This document shows, in pieces, positions 47,302-59,327 of a stretch of 64,000 nucleotides of DNA. The stretch comes from Ulota crispa (Eukaryota; Streptophyta; Bryopsida; Orthotrichales; Orthotrichaceae), in NCBI GenBank assembly GCA_963920765.1, contig OY987247.1:16712471-16776470 (forward strand). Direction: 5' to 3'. The first letter of the stretch is position 1. Every line of letters starts with the position of its first letter. The position numbers and the translations under genes are program-made. The notes under the pieces were generated by a model. It had not been told where the DNA came from and ran no database searches. It worked only from the letters and a program-made list of their open reading frames with translations.

Positions 47302-47685
47302 ATGTAGGCACACCCAAGGTTTGTTATATGCACAAGGGGGGTTTATTTTTGAAATTCCCCATTCACAAACTGAATTTGAAAAATTGAATTCACATTTGGA
47401 TTGAGAGACCCTGGTTTAGTCTAGAATCACAAAGTATGATACAATTAAACCAAGCCTAGTGGAAAAGCTTGGTTTTTTTACAAACAATGGTAAAGATAAT
47501 TGCTTATCTCCTAGCCAAGCCTTTTCACTTGACTTTATTTAATTGTATTCTTCTTTGTGGTTCTAGACTAAATCAGGGTCTCTCAACCCAAATGTGAATT
47601 CAAATTTTACAGATTCAACTTGTTGATAATAAATATCTAAAATTTACCCCCTCTTGTTCATATAACAAACCCAGGTGTGCCCATA
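47302..47685. mobile_element. Foldback MITE of about 385 bp
   Basis: Left GGCACACCCAAGGTTTGTTA and right TAACAAACCCAGGTGTGCCC are inverted. The arms pair over most of their length (AGAGACCCTGGTTTAGTCTA against TAGACTAAATCAGGGTCTCT). Confidence 0.7.
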
Positions 47686-48279
47686 TGGATTCATTTTTTC
47701 ATGAATATTTGATCTCAATCTTATTTTGGGATTTCTTGCACGGATGTACAGGTATTATTCGATTATAGCAAACTTGCAATACATTGAAATTGTTTGACTC
47801 ATATAGAAATGTTTCTGAAACAATTTCATAAGAAGTTGTTTGATGCCACCAGAAAAACAAGTACAAACAACATCTCTTAACCCTGAACAGTGCGAGGGAA
47901 TTGTAACATATAGATTTCAAGCTTTCAAGGGAAAAAAATTATAGTCTAAAAAAATAAGATTTTTTATATTTTTGTGAGTGTTTTGTCTTCCACAATTTCA
48001 TGACTTGTTTCATAGCTTTGCACAAAAGTTATGAAGCATTTAATGATAAAACTAGTCACAGAATTTAGTCACAGGATTTTGTCTTTTAAGCATGCTTTGG
48101 ATGTATTTCATCCATGTCACACATTTCCTAGTAAGCATTTGAAACCATTCATTGTCTACCTTTTTTTATGTTGGCACTTTTAGAGGTTAATGTCACATCC
48201 TTGAAATCCAAAAGATTTCCATAGACATGGGCTTAGATCATGGCATTTGAAATTTCACTGAATGCAGGTGTACATTTGC
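47686..48279. other. No gene seen
   Basis: Short open frames only; no terminal repeats found. Confidence 0.4.
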
Positions 48280-48480
48280 AAAGTTACCTTTAAAAAGTAC
48301 GCAAATGTCGCTGGAACAAAATCCTTCACAATTTGTTTGCCCTTATACTTGTAAACATAACAACATAAATCGTGGAGGGGTGTCACATTTTGTAATGTCA
48401 CTTTCGCAAACAAAAAGGACATGTGGCAATATTTCCTTCAAACAATGTTTATAGAGGTTAAGGGCCTCACAAGCACTCTC
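48280..48480. repeat. Repeat family Q copy 3
   Basis: Same order of landmarks as 18185-18385: AACAAAATCCTT, AACATAACAA, GTGGAGGGGTGTCA, AAAAAGGACA, TTCCTTCAA. Confidence 0.45.
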
Positions 48481-48527
48481 ATCTTTACACTATTGGCTGC
48501 TCAGGTTCTACTCTTGTTTCTAATGGC

Positions 48528-49453
48528 TTAATCCCTAAATTCCTGAGTGTCCCCTCGGGTGACAAATGGGATTTTGGGCAAGTACCTATAGTCTTAATTT
48601 TTGTCATGATTTTTTGAAACTTTCTTCAAAGATAGGAAAACACATTAGCTTTTGGGGAATATAACTTTTATTCCAATCAATGCCCAAAAGCAAAAGTTAT
48701 GCCTAGATAAGCAAATTTTTATGCAAATTAGGCAGCAAAAAACATTTACAAAAACTTGAATTTTTGGATTTTTTTTTCTCATAGGTTATAGTTTTGTCTA
48801 CATCTGAAGCTTTGATCCATTCCATTTGAACTAGTTATGAGAAAGTTATGGACCATCTTGTTTTTGGGGCAGTTCAAGCATCTTCTTGAAAATTTAACTT
48901 ATAAATTTCATTTTTGAATGCAATTTTAACATTTTTTCAAAAAAAATTGTTGGAGAGGGTGAAGTTTGCTTGCTAGAACAATCTCATCATTGGGATTATT
49001 GAGTTTCAATTCCATTGCATTGTTATTAACAATTTAAGTTTTTGTTCAATCTCAAACCCTATTCTACCTAATGTATTTTTTAAGAATGAAAATTAAGCAT
49101 TTTTTGTTTTGATTTTTTCCAAAGATTCTCAACTCAATTTCCCACCATAAAAAAATAAACCTCAAAAACTCTGTGGTGCAAAAAATTTAAGTTAAAAAGG
49201 TTCAAAGTCAAATAGTCTAATCATGCAAGGTGCAAAAAAGTATGTTTTTTACACTTTGAATGCAAATATCTTGCAATCTGTGCAGTCAAAGTTTTTGAAT
49301 TTTTGTTTCCGCATTTTTATACTAGTTTAGTACAAGATCCTATAGTTAAATATGCAAAATACCCAATTTTCGAATTTTTTTACTCTTTGCAGCAAAAATG
49401 GTAAATTTGAGTGTCCTTTGACAAAATAAAGGCCCCAGAAATTTAAGAGTTAA
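48528..49453. mobile_element. TTAA-bounded element, family B (subgroup 2)
   Basis: Begins TTAATCCCTAAATTCCTGAG and ends GAAATTTAAGAGTTAA. It is homologous throughout and in the same orientation to 59325-60252, for example TAGTTATGAGAAAGTTATGG and TGCAAGGTGCAAAAAAGTAT. Confidence 0.7.
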
Positions 49454-49704
49454 ATGAAAGAATACCCTTGCATGAGGCCCTTATCCTATACAAAACTTAA
49501 ACGGTAGCCAAATAAGAAGGAATGGCTCCAAACCATTGAAAATGGGCTTTCAAAACAATAGCATATGAGAAAGGATAACAAGGAATGTCCAAAGTGGTGA
49601 ACTCACCATCTAGCAAAAAACATGAATTACTCATGTCAAATGCGGTGATGCTGCTGTAAAGCTGCTGTTGAGCTACGGTATTGAAAGAGACATTTACCCA
49701 CACA

Positions 49705-49960
49705 GGGCATAACATTCAATAGCCTAAAGAGAGGCTGCCTTTCTGTCTCTTCAGGTATCATACACAAATTTTATCATGACACCAAAAAAAAAAGTTTTTT
49801 TTTAATAATTTTTATAATTTTTCTGACATGATTGGCCCTCACATTGACGTATGTATACTAAATTGAGTCTCTCTTTCATAAACTCTTTGACAAATTCAGC
49901 CATGTGTCCTCTTAGCTATTGAAGGGTGTGGTATATTCCACACTCTTCATTTGGAGGGAG
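49705..49960. repeat. Repeat family M copy 2
   Basis: Parallel to 25965-26255, ending with GAAGGGTGTGGTATATTCCA. Ends undefined. Confidence 0.5.
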
Positions 49961-50267
49961 GGCAAGCATACTGAGCGCTATTGAATGTTATGGAATATCT
50001 TGACTTTCAGGGAAATAAATGAATTTCACCACCAGATTAACCATAAGGCAACAACACCCATAAGTGTGAAACTAAGAACTTTGGACTAGAGTAGGAAAAT
50101 CAATAGATGAACTTTGAAAAAAATAGGGAACTACTAAAGCCACACCCAAAATTGCTAATGCCACACCCATGTGAGCATGTAATTTGAGAATTTCCTACTG
50201 TTTTTTTTAATTCAAATGGTCCATCATTCATTCAATAATAGCAATACCACCTCTTTGAAATACAATA

Positions 50268-50898
50268 GGGGAAATTACACAATAAGTAACAAAAAATAAA
50301 GATATTACAATTTGAATAATGGTTTGAAAGTAATTACAAGTTGGGTAACAAAATCCAAATACCTCAATGGGTTTGGCAAAGGAATTGATATATGTACCAT
50401 CCCTTTTCTAATTTACCACACCTATTATATATGGCTGACATTTACAATATTAAAGTAGGTGTGTACCAAAGAAAGAACATCACTAATTTGAAAATATAGT
50501 TTGACATGGACATTGTAGCTTTAATTTTGTTTATACAACTCTAAATCTCTCTCACAGTATCAGTTAAAATATCTAAACTAAACTAAGCACAATTTAAATT
50601 TTTTAATTGAGACTGTGAGCGGGATCAAAAGCCAAAAATCAAAATTAAGGTTGTAATATCAAGCTGTATTTCCAAAGTAGTGATGTTTTTTCCTTATTTC
50701 ACACCTATTTTAATATTGCAAATATTGGCCATGTATAATAGGCGTGGTAGAATAGTTAAAAAGGGATGAGACATATATCAGTTCCCTTGCCGCACTCGTT
50801 GAGGTATTTGGATTTTGTTACTCAAATTGTAGTTACTTTCAAATTGTTACCCAAATTGTAATTTCTTTCCTTTTTGTTACTCATTTTGTAATTTCCCC
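50268..50898. mobile_element. Third-level element of the nest
   Basis: Left GGGGAAATTACACAATAAGT and right TTACTCATTTTGTAATTTCCCC are inverted. Outer arms pair through ATCCAAATACCTCAA against TTGAGGTATTTGGAT. The middle is a family H copy. Confidence 0.65.
50378..50788. mobile_element. hAT-like MITE, family H copy 2, innermost of the nest
   Basis: Begins AAAGGAATTGATATATGTACC and ends GACATATATCAGTTCCCTT. Homologous over its length to 18487-18899, including GTGTACC and TAATAGGCGTGGTAGAAT. The target duplication is not clear in this copy. Confidence 0.7.
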
Positions 50899-51420
50899 AA
50901 GAAAATAAGCAAATATATAAAATTTTGTTGTATTTTGATTGCACCAATTCTTCTTTTTTTAATATATTTTTGCTTTAAGTAATTATTAAAAAGTCCTATA
51001 TTTTTAGTTTCAAATTCAAGCACCTCCAATTCTTTTGAATATCGCCTTAGAATGATAGAGGTGAAATAATCTTTTGATCCAAATCTTAGATTCTCACATT
51101 TCATGCTCAAAGTGCACCTTGGGGAGTGGCATTAACAATTTTGGGTGTGGCATTAACAATTTTGCGTGTGGCATTAGCAATTCCCAAAAATTATTAGCAA
51201 GTAAGCAAGAGGGCAATAATATTGGCATCAATTTAGAAGTTTCAATTGGAGACATTTCTTCATAAAGAAATTTCAAAGTCCAAAATCACTAAAAATGTAC
51301 AGTTGCATGTGGGAGATGCTAAAAAAACGTTTATTAAATTCTTCATTGTCCTCATACGCTTGGAAAACTAGCTTGAACAATTACTTACATAATAAGATGG
51401 AGCACCCATAATCATCATGA

Positions 51421-52419
51421 AAAATGACAAAATACTATGCTTAGGGTAGTTGAATGGTATCTTCACTAGTGCAAATATTTCTAGCTAAAATTTGCATTTT
51501 TTTTACCTAAACTTTGATTGTGCTAAAAGTGTATTGTAGAAAAAATATCAAAAAAATCAAAAAATAGCCACAATTTAAAGTTTTCAAATTTCTTGTGAGA
51601 TGAGGTGCGATTTGAGGTGTGACCCAGTAGCTAATGAGATCTTAGATCTAGACAACTTGAGTAGCAAGAAATCACATTAAATTTCCCCCACTTTGCATTC
51701 AAGCTAGGAGTTGGGTGCCACTTCGCCCTTAGTAGGATCAAAGGGTAAAATGTGGGTACCCATTTTTGTAACTCTTGATAGCAATTGCAATTGTCAACTT
51801 CATTAGAATTGCAACTTTTTTGGGCCTTGTTGCTTGATGAGCTTCTGCCCTATTTGCTTTGCAAAAGCAAGGGAATAGTAGATTTGGCATCATACCATTT
51901 GTATACACAAACATTGGGGATGTGAGATGAAATCAACCCTTGGAAAATTACTAGTATTAGAAGCTATCATTTGCATGATAATTTTACTCTTGCTTTCATT
52001 TTTGTTGTATTGCCATTGTAGAGCTATGTATTTTCAATTTGCAATGTTAGTTTACACTTTGCAAATGTCCAAGTTTAGCATGTTAACTAACAAAATAAAA
52101 CAACTATGGAAGATTGATTTTAGACATCACCAATTTACATAGTTGGAGAATGTATAAAAAAAACTTGAAAGTTACCATTTATATCTCGATAAGTTGCAAG
52201 ACGTATCTGAAAGTTTCTAGCCAAGGAAAACTTTGTAGGCAAAATACTAAACAAAAAGACAAACGGTTGCAACTTGCCCTCTACAAAATACAAGGTAGGT
52301 AGCAAATTTTTTGACCTACAATCCACAATTTTAGCAAGTGAAGCTAAAAATGAAAAATAAGTTTATGACCCTTGGTCTTCACCTCCTTGGTTTTTTTATT
52401 CCTAATATTGCAAAACTCT
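51421..52419. other. AT-rich intergenic DNA, nothing recognised
   Basis: A plus-strand frame at 51927-52142 is open for 71 codons with a hydrophobic start, but lacks supporting context, so no gene is called. Confidence 0.4.
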
Positions 52420-53163
52420 TTAACCCCTAAAAGCCCACTTGTCCCTTCGGGGGACAGAATGGGTTTTGGGCAACTCACTTCGAGTGGAAATTTTGTCTTT
52501 TTACTTTGAAATTTTCACACATGATGTGTCCAAGGAGCAGCTTTAAGGTCCAACAATTTTCATAACTTTTGACTACACGGTTCAAAAATTATTGCATGAT
52601 ATGTTGTTTTTTTGGAACTCTAGGTAGCATGGGCAGCTCATAAAACTTATTTAAAAATTAAATTTTTTTAAAGTTTTTTTCTAAAATTGGTTTTTTAGAC
52701 TTATGTGTACGTGGGAAGCTTTGAATCATTCAATTTCAATTGTTAAAATGAAAGTTATAAGAAGTTTTAGTTTGTGGGTAGGTATGGAGTCTCTCAAAAC
52801 CATACCTACTCGCAAACTAAAACTTCTAGTAATTTTCATCACATTAATTGAAATAAAAAGATTCAAAGCTCCTCATGTACACATGTCTAAAGAACCAATT
52901 CCAAAAAATACTTTAAAAAAATTTAATTTTTAAATATGTTTTTTGAGCTGCCCATGCTGCTCGGAGTTTAAAAAAACAATATATTATGCAATAACTTTTG
53001 AACCATGTAGTCAAAAGTTATGAAAGTTGTATGGCCTTAAAGTTGCTCCTTGGACACATCATGTGTGAAAATTTCAAAGTAAAAAGATAAAAATTTCACT
53101 TGTAGTGAGCTGCCCAAAATTGCTATTTTGCCAAAAAACAGTGCTTGGGCTTGTAGGGGTTAA
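52420..53163. mobile_element. TTAA-bounded full-length foldback, family B
   Basis: Begins TTAACCCCTAAAAGCCCA and ends GGGCTTGTAGGGGTTAA. The two halves are inverted copies from end to centre (near 52793): CACATGATGTGTCCAAGGAG against CTCCTTGGACACATCATGTG, and GTTTGTGGGTAGGTATGG against CCATACCTACTCGCAAAC. The box GTCCCTTCGGGGGAC follows the left end. Confidence 0.75.
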
Positions 53164-53250
53164 TGCCATCCATTGAACCTACTTCCAAACCCATTGGTAT
53201 TGAAATGCATTGTACTTGTCACCCAATACCACGACCTTGTCATTCATAAC

Positions 53251-53253
<3 letters not shown>

Positions 53254-53282
<29 letters not shown>
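53254..53282. repeat. Poly-T run of about 29
   Basis: Uninterrupted T; may vary in length or be imprecise in the assembly. Confidence 0.9.
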
Positions 53283-53430
53283 GTATTTGTCAATCATGAG
53301 ACTAAAAAACACAGATATGGGTGCAAATGTAGGTCACGCCCATGGACACTTCATGTATATGGGTGCTGATACCTTACTAATTTTTCTCTCCAAACCGAGT
53401 CTCCATAGTTTTTCCCTCTTCATGTTACAA

Positions 53431-53861
53431 TAGGGGTAGTCACGACACTTTTGAGAATGGAGAGAGAATGGAGATTGAGAAGTTGTGGAGAGAAAGGAGG
53501 AGCCAATAGAAGCTTGTTCTTCATGAAGATGCTGTGACACCCCTATTTGTGTGTTTTGGAGAATGAGAATGGAGAATGGAGAATGGTTTACTTAGAGAAA
53601 GGTAGCACGGCCAACAATTGGAGGAGCAAAAATAGCTAGCATGAAAAGTGATTCCCCAATGGGGAAAACAAGTAGAACATGGTAAGAAGTTCACACGCTA
53701 AGTCATTCTCCACTCCATTCTTCACCTCTGAAGGAGAAGAATGGGAGGTTGGGAAGTTTCACATGCTAATCCTGGCCAAAACTCCCGCAGCCACTAGCTA
53801 CGCGCCACCACTAAATTCTCATTCTCCAGGCCAGAGCTAGAAAGTGCCGTGACTACCCCTA
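53431..53861. mobile_element. MITE with TAGGGGTAGTCACG ends
   Basis: Left TAGGGGTAGTCACGACACTT and right AAAGTGCCGTGACTACCCCT are inverted. The interior has GAGAATG tandem units. Target duplication unclear. Confidence 0.65.
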
Positions 53862-55184
53862 ATATTTCCTTCGGTGAAAAGGCATCGTAACAATTCAATT
53901 CAAATTTCTAGAAATGGGAGCTTTCCTTAGATGAGTCGTCATGGAGCACTACCCCCTTTCTCCGGTATCCACAGCAATAACCTTGAGCCGGCCTTTGATA
54001 ATGTGGATATTCTAAGTTAGGGGTCCCCAATTTAATGCAAAGCGATGGGCAAGGTGGGGATGGAGCGATATTTCTGGCCAGAGTCAGACTGAAATAAGAT
54101 CAGAAAACAATCGGGAATCCAATGCTAACCTCCCGCCCGTATTCGTAGGATGCAGAGATCGTATACCCAAACCGTACATCCGACAGCCAATCACAGCGAT
54201 TTGGTCATCACTCGCCGACCGAGCCCCCTGAGCTTCCTCAGGCACCCGTGGGGCCGCCAGGGCTATCCCCGGGCACATCCTTCACCCGGCCCGGCCCGAG
54301 CCATCCCAGCCCAAAAGGGCGGGAATAGCCTTCCGGTCTAATTCAAACCTCTCCCGCCCCCGTCGTCCAGGAAAACGCCGCATTCCAGAATGGAACGGTC
54401 GCTGTCCTCTCAGACGAGGCAACATACTGGGATGGAACAGTCGCCGTACTTGTAGACGAGGGAACATTGCAGGTCGGAAACACCATCGTCTCCATGTGCA
54501 AGGCGTTCTGGCAATCACTGCTGCGTTGCGATTCTACAGCCTGTCCGCTATTGTTAGCGCGTCGAGCCGCTCCGTCTATCGCCGCCGCATTATTCAGATC
54601 TTGCGTTTGCTACAGTGTTGTGTGTTTTAGGTTGCGTTCTGTGCCAAGTCGCCGGTGGTGTGCTCAGGCGCTTGTTTTCCCAGCAAATCTCGTGTGCTGC
54701 TAACTTAGCTTGAACGGTACGTCTTCACAGCATGGCTTAGGAGTTGCGTCGTTGTCTCGTATTAGTAAAATGGCGAAGATATTTTGTACTGCTCCACGTT
54801 TTGAAAGCGGGAGCAAGTAGTAGTACGGGACAGTGCGGTTATTGTTAGGGAGGTGTGGCGGAGGAAGCAGCGTTACCGTGTGCTCTGTTTTCATTATTGT
54901 TGGCACTTTCGAGGTTCTGGACCAGCCGCTGTTAGTATGAGAGCTGTTATGTGGTATGCGTGGAGTATTTTAATGGAGTATGAAACTTCTCAAGAGGTAG
55001 GGTAGCTCATGAGGATGGCTCAGAGGAGCGTGTGAGGGTTTCTTGGTCTCCATCGCTGTGCTTTCCTGGTCCGGGCACCGGCAACCTACGCATCTCTTTT
55101 CTGCCTTCCTTCTGTGTTAGTTGAAAACAACGGCTTCGTCGTTTGTTGTGGCACTCTTTGCGGAGCTGTGACATCTTAGATAAT
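53862..55184 (+). promoter_or_regulatory. GC-rich upstream and 5' UTR region of the five-exon F-box gene
   Basis: GC rises sharply from about 54000. Two similar CATTCCAGAATGGAACGGTCG-type boxes follow each other at 54380-54450. Frames here (54084-54703) are open on both strands because of base composition and show no domain. No TATA box or start site was fixed. Confidence 0.45.
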
Positions 55185-56954
55185 ATGAATATGATGGTTA
55201 GATTAAGAAGAAGAGAGGAATCATCCAGAGGTGAATGCGGGCAACCAGATGCTGTGTCGTATGTGAAGCGTCAGAGGTGCGACTCTCCACGGAGCTGTGT
55301 TGGAATCTCTGTTGGTCTGGAAGATCGAACTGGTTCCTCTGCATCTACATCGTACCGGAGAATTCCAGAATTAACTCGAGGCTCATCCCAAACATCCTCT
55401 AGGTATGTTCATCGTTGCACTACGAATAGCTCGTTTGATGTAGTATGCTGGCTACTATTCCTACCGAGGTTGTGGCCTACATTTTGTCTGTATGGCAGCA
55501 ATGTGTACTCTTGTAAGGTGTGTTCGTGTCCTCCTGGCTTAATGTCCCTCGATCACGGTCTAGCTTGGTACAGACCTGATGGTCTAACCATTGTTTTCTG
55601 CTTGTGTTCCAGTGGACGAGTGTTGAGACCGGATGTGGCGACGGTAGCTGAGATTAGAGTAAATTCTCTAAGTGAGCAGAGAATTCAAAGTTTAGAGCGG
55701 ACTACGGAAAGCAAGTCTCAGATGCCTCGACGGAGGAAGTATCTGAGGCCAGGACAGCTAGCAAAATTAGTGGATGAGCATAAATATTCGTGTATTTCTA
55801 ACATGGCTTTAGGAAAGAAAAAATTGGTTGAGAACATTAATTTTAGAAGGCGACCGCTTGCAACCGAAGCTGAAAACCATTCTACTCCAAATGTGTTGTC
55901 ACCTTCATCGATGTCCCCTGTATCCACGATACAAGCTTTTGGACTCGCATATCCTCAGAGGAAAAAGCTGTTGGCGCCTAGAACCCCCCTTACCCCCGCT
56001 TCACACTTAACGGTGATGCAGACGCCTATGCGTCGGACAGACCTTTCCTCCCAGTCTGAATCACCTTTGGAAAGATTGCCTGTCGAGCTACTGGTATGGT
56101 TCACTCTTACTACTGCTCCCTCGATGTTATCTTTACGTTTTCTCCCAGTTTTTTTTGGAAACGCAAAATATCCGGTGAAAGACAGTGATCACCTTTTCTT
56201 CATCGCTTAGTTGTGTTGATAATGTGTACATCGTTTTGACAATGCATTGTGTATCGTTGCACAGGTTCATATTGTCTGTAGGCTGCAACATGACCAGCTC
56301 AAACCCGTCTTTCATGTCTGCCGTTCCCTGCAACAAGCGGTAAGCACAAGTCCGCATCTTGTATTTCTGGATGTTCTTATTGATGTTATCGGCAGAGATG
56401 CATGTGAAGAAATGTGGCGACTATGTCACTTGGCATCACCACCTTGCTGAAATGCGTATATATGATGTACTGTGCAGGTTAATATTGCTAGGCAAATGCA
56501 CTTCAACTTCACCACCCCTGATTATGAGAGACAAAAGACCATTGGCTTGTACACTCCTAAACGTCATCGAGATTTTTACTTGAGGTGATTATCACCATTT
56601 GATCTTATCATGTCACATTCTTGTACTTGGCTTGAATGTTGAGTAGCCACATTTCTTACTGCAACACATTCTATCAACTGGAATCTGACGTTGTTTAATG
56701 TGTCGATATGTTTCAGTATACGGGATGCACCAGGAGGTATGCTGGATGTGCGACCTCCGACTCCTCAGGCCCCAAGACATGGGCCAAAGCCATTACATGC
56801 ACGAATTTCATTAGCTGATATGAACTCCCTTGTGAACCCGTTATTTCAAGGGCCCAGGGATACCCCTCATAGACCTCCCGGTCTTCCTCGCCCAGTATTC
56901 AAGGCGGTTGCATCTCATCGAGTTCTCTTCAATGAAGAAGAATTCCGTCAGTGA
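55185..56954 (+). CDS. F-box protein, At4g35930/SKIP27/FBS1-like
   Basis: Five exons join in frame to 372 residues: 55185-55402, 55613-56093, 56265-56339, 56478-56584 and 56717-56954, all with GT-AG introns of 132-210 bp. The F-box is split by introns: ERLPVELL ends exon 2 and VHIVCRLQHDQLKPVFHVCR opens exon 3, followed by RQMHFNFTTPDYERQKT in exon 4. Exon 5 has the family's PPTPQAPRHGPKP segment and a C-terminal FKAVASHRVLFNEEEFRQ. This order is characteristic of plant F-box proteins such as At4g35930 and FBS1, which bind ASK/SKP1 and are expected to act as SCF adaptors; the At4g35930 product is about 320 residues. The N-terminal 230 residues are Ser/Arg-rich and poorly conserved. I start at the first ATG of the frame (NMMV); two more ATGs follow within four codons. 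The substrate is unknown. Confidence 0.85.
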
Positions 56955-58370
56955 GGAACCCAATCAGTCATTGCAGCTTCAGATGTGAAGTCATGCTTAT
57001 GAAGCCAGTACTGGTTTCAAGTAATGTACCACTGCAGGTGCCATGTTCACAAGCCCTCTTTGGTACCTTGTGGGGTGTGTGTTAATTATCAAGAGCCTCT
57101 GCAAGCATGTACCCATCCGTATAACGACAATATCAGGACGACATTCGACCGTGAGTTGAAAACAAGGTTATCCGGCAGTAATTTATACCAGTTTCAAATG
57201 TGAAAATATAGATGGAACGCTGAAATTTTAGCAGCTTTCTTGACGAATCATACATTTTTTAATAGATGTCCATCTTGGACAGAACCTGGAGTCTTTCCCT
57301 CATTCAGAGATCAAGCTTGTAGATGAAAAGAAGGTGATGTTGGCTTGTCCTTTTGGTATATTGTTATCTGAATGATTCGGTCCTTTTGGTATTACGGAAA
57401 CTAAGTTATTCTTTTCCCGTGCCAATATTTTAGAAGGCTGGTTATCAGTATTATAATATGACATGTTTTAAGTGCATATTGTGTATGCACTCGTTGTATG
57501 TAACATGATGCTCGTATGATAATATTTAAACGACAAATCCATGATAATGTACACTTCATAGTTCACGTGCGCAGCTTTCTGTATACACGTAGTATTTACT
57601 ACTGGCTAATATCTTCGGGAGGATGAGTTTTATTGCTTGTAAGCCTCAGAGGTGGCCTTCTCTGTATTCGGAAAGGCTTTAGCGTGGCTACCTATAATGT
57701 ACTACCGTACCTTACTAGCAGCTTCGGCAAAAAAAAAAATTATACAAAAAGGTCTTAAAATAAGAATCAAAACATTACCAAATAAGTTTTGTAATTACAT
57801 TGACTTACATATAGATCACAATATAAAATTTGAGCTCAAAGTTGCAAAATCAAGCAACACATGTACTTCCAACTCATTTTTGTCAACTTCTCTAAATGTT
57901 TGTTGTAAAATTATTTGTTGGATAATTTTCGTTTTATTGAAACACAACCTCACATAAAAAAAAGAACTTTCATACAAAAATACAAGCAAAAGTTAGTTCG
58001 TAAATACAATAAGCATTAAGGCAATATGAGAAATTAGCAATTACCATTTTTTTCATGAATGCCATCTTATCAATGAATACTAAAATGAAGATCATCTCAA
58101 ATTGTTGATCATATCAATTCAATAAAATAGCTAACTACCTCATTTATAAAATTTGACTTGAATGAATGCCTAAATATATACATATATTTTTTGAAAGTGA
58201 CTAATTTTTTAAAAACTTTTCTTTGAGTTGCCTAATCAAGTTTTCACACTTTAATTAATTATTCGGCAGGCAAGTGCCAAACTTGCTAGTAAGGTACAAT
58301 ATACATGCTAAGTTGCTGCTGGCATTGAACCGACTACAAGCACTGCAATGTATTTTTGAACCATTTCTTC
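56955..58370 (+). other. 3' flank of the F-box gene, then intergenic DNA
   Basis: The first few hundred bases probably hold the 3' UTR. GC drops after about 57720. No further gene or paired termini seen. Confidence 0.4.
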
Positions 58371-58596
58371 TTAACCCCTAAAGACTGGGTGTGCCGCTGC
58401 GACCAATACAATGCAGGGTATTTTTCTTGTATTTGGAATGGATCCACACCTTTACTACATTTGGGATCAACAAAGAAGTTGGAGAATAGATCAAAGCGGT
58501 TCTAGTGAGCTACTTGAAATCCCAAATTATAACTTCTTAGTGGTAACAAATATCAAATATACAGTAGCGTATATACTATGCCCTATGGTTCTTTAA
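58371..58596. mobile_element. TTAA-bounded short element, family F copy 1
   Basis: Begins TTAACCCCTAAAGACTGGG and ends ATGCCCTATGGTTCTTTAA. Homologous to 61742-61975 in the same orientation; the last 10 bp before the right TTAA are missing or altered. Its right TTAA is shared with the next copy. Confidence 0.7.
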
Positions 58597-58826
58597 CCCT
58601 TGAATGACAATAGGGCATAGTATATATGTTGACATATAATTGTCATTTGCTACCAACAATTTTTTAAAATTTGGGATCTCAAGTAGCTCACTAAAACTGC
58701 ATTGATTTATTTTCCAACTTCTTTGTTAATCTCAAATATAGTAAAGGTGTGGATCCATTCCAAATACAAGAAAAATACCCCATATTGTACTAGCCGCAAA
58801 GGGCCTTCTTGTCATTCAAGGGTTAA
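58593..58826. mobile_element. TTAA-bounded short element, family F copy 2, inverted
   Basis: Begins TTAACCCTTGAATGACAA and ends TTGTCATTCAAGGGTTAA. It is the inverse of copy 1 (GTGGATCCATTCCAAATACA against TGTATTTGGAATGGATCCAC), so 58371-58826 is one long palindrome. Confidence 0.75.
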
Positions 58827-58991
58827 GTGTTAACCGGTCAGTACACAGTGGCCCATATCCCATCTGGTTAGAGTTAAATTTCCTTTTGTTTTTGGGCTAG
58901 CGACAAGACTTACACGAGGACCATTCCCTTATTCCTTTACATTGGAAGGTGTGCCGCAGTATGGCCCAGACGGCTGCGTTACTGGCACAAA

Positions 58992-59327
58992 TAAGGTAGG
59001 AGGCTCATGAATGGAGCATCCGCAAGGGCTAAAACTGAATTTTAGGAGATGAATCCAACTTTTTGAAATAATTTTTGGTAAATTTTCCTTGAAAGACAAG
59101 AGGAATTGGCATTGAACCCAAGTTGTTTCATATTTTTTGGAGTTTTGTGGAATTCATTATGAAATTCTGAAGTGGAAAGGTCATAGGGCTCTAAAATGGT
59201 GCACCTCCTCAAATGTACATTTCCTATACATTATTGAAGGGTTATGAAAAACAACATGTACAAACATAATACACTTGAGGAGGTGCACCATTTTAGAACC
59301 TACATGCTTTTAGAACTTTCTACCTTA
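58992..59327. mobile_element. Family L MITE copy 3
   Basis: Begins TAAGGTAGGAGGCTCATGAA and ends AGAACTTTCTACCTTAA. Same orientation as 35731-36060. Its right end runs directly into the TTAA of the next element. Confidence 0.7.

Larger units (their letters stand above)
50127..51184. mobile_element. Family J element copy 1, second level of the nest
   Basis: Left GGGAACTACTAAAGCCACAC and right GTGTGGCATTAGCAATTCCC are inverted. Near the right end the unit GTGGCATTAACAATTTTG is present three times in tandem. Confidence 0.6.
50044..51420. mobile_element. Family P element copy 2, outermost of a four-level nest
   Basis: Left end TAAGGCAACAACACCCATAAG corresponds to 33796, and the interior continues on both sides of an insertion (CTTTGAAAAAAATA before; CAAAGTCCAAAATCAC after). 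The right end is truncated or rearranged near 51420. Confidence 0.6.

Noticed and set aside
54084..54703. Overlapping open frames on both strands upstream of the five-exon F-box gene
   Set aside because: Explained by high GC; no recognisable protein, and the position fits promoter and 5' UTR.
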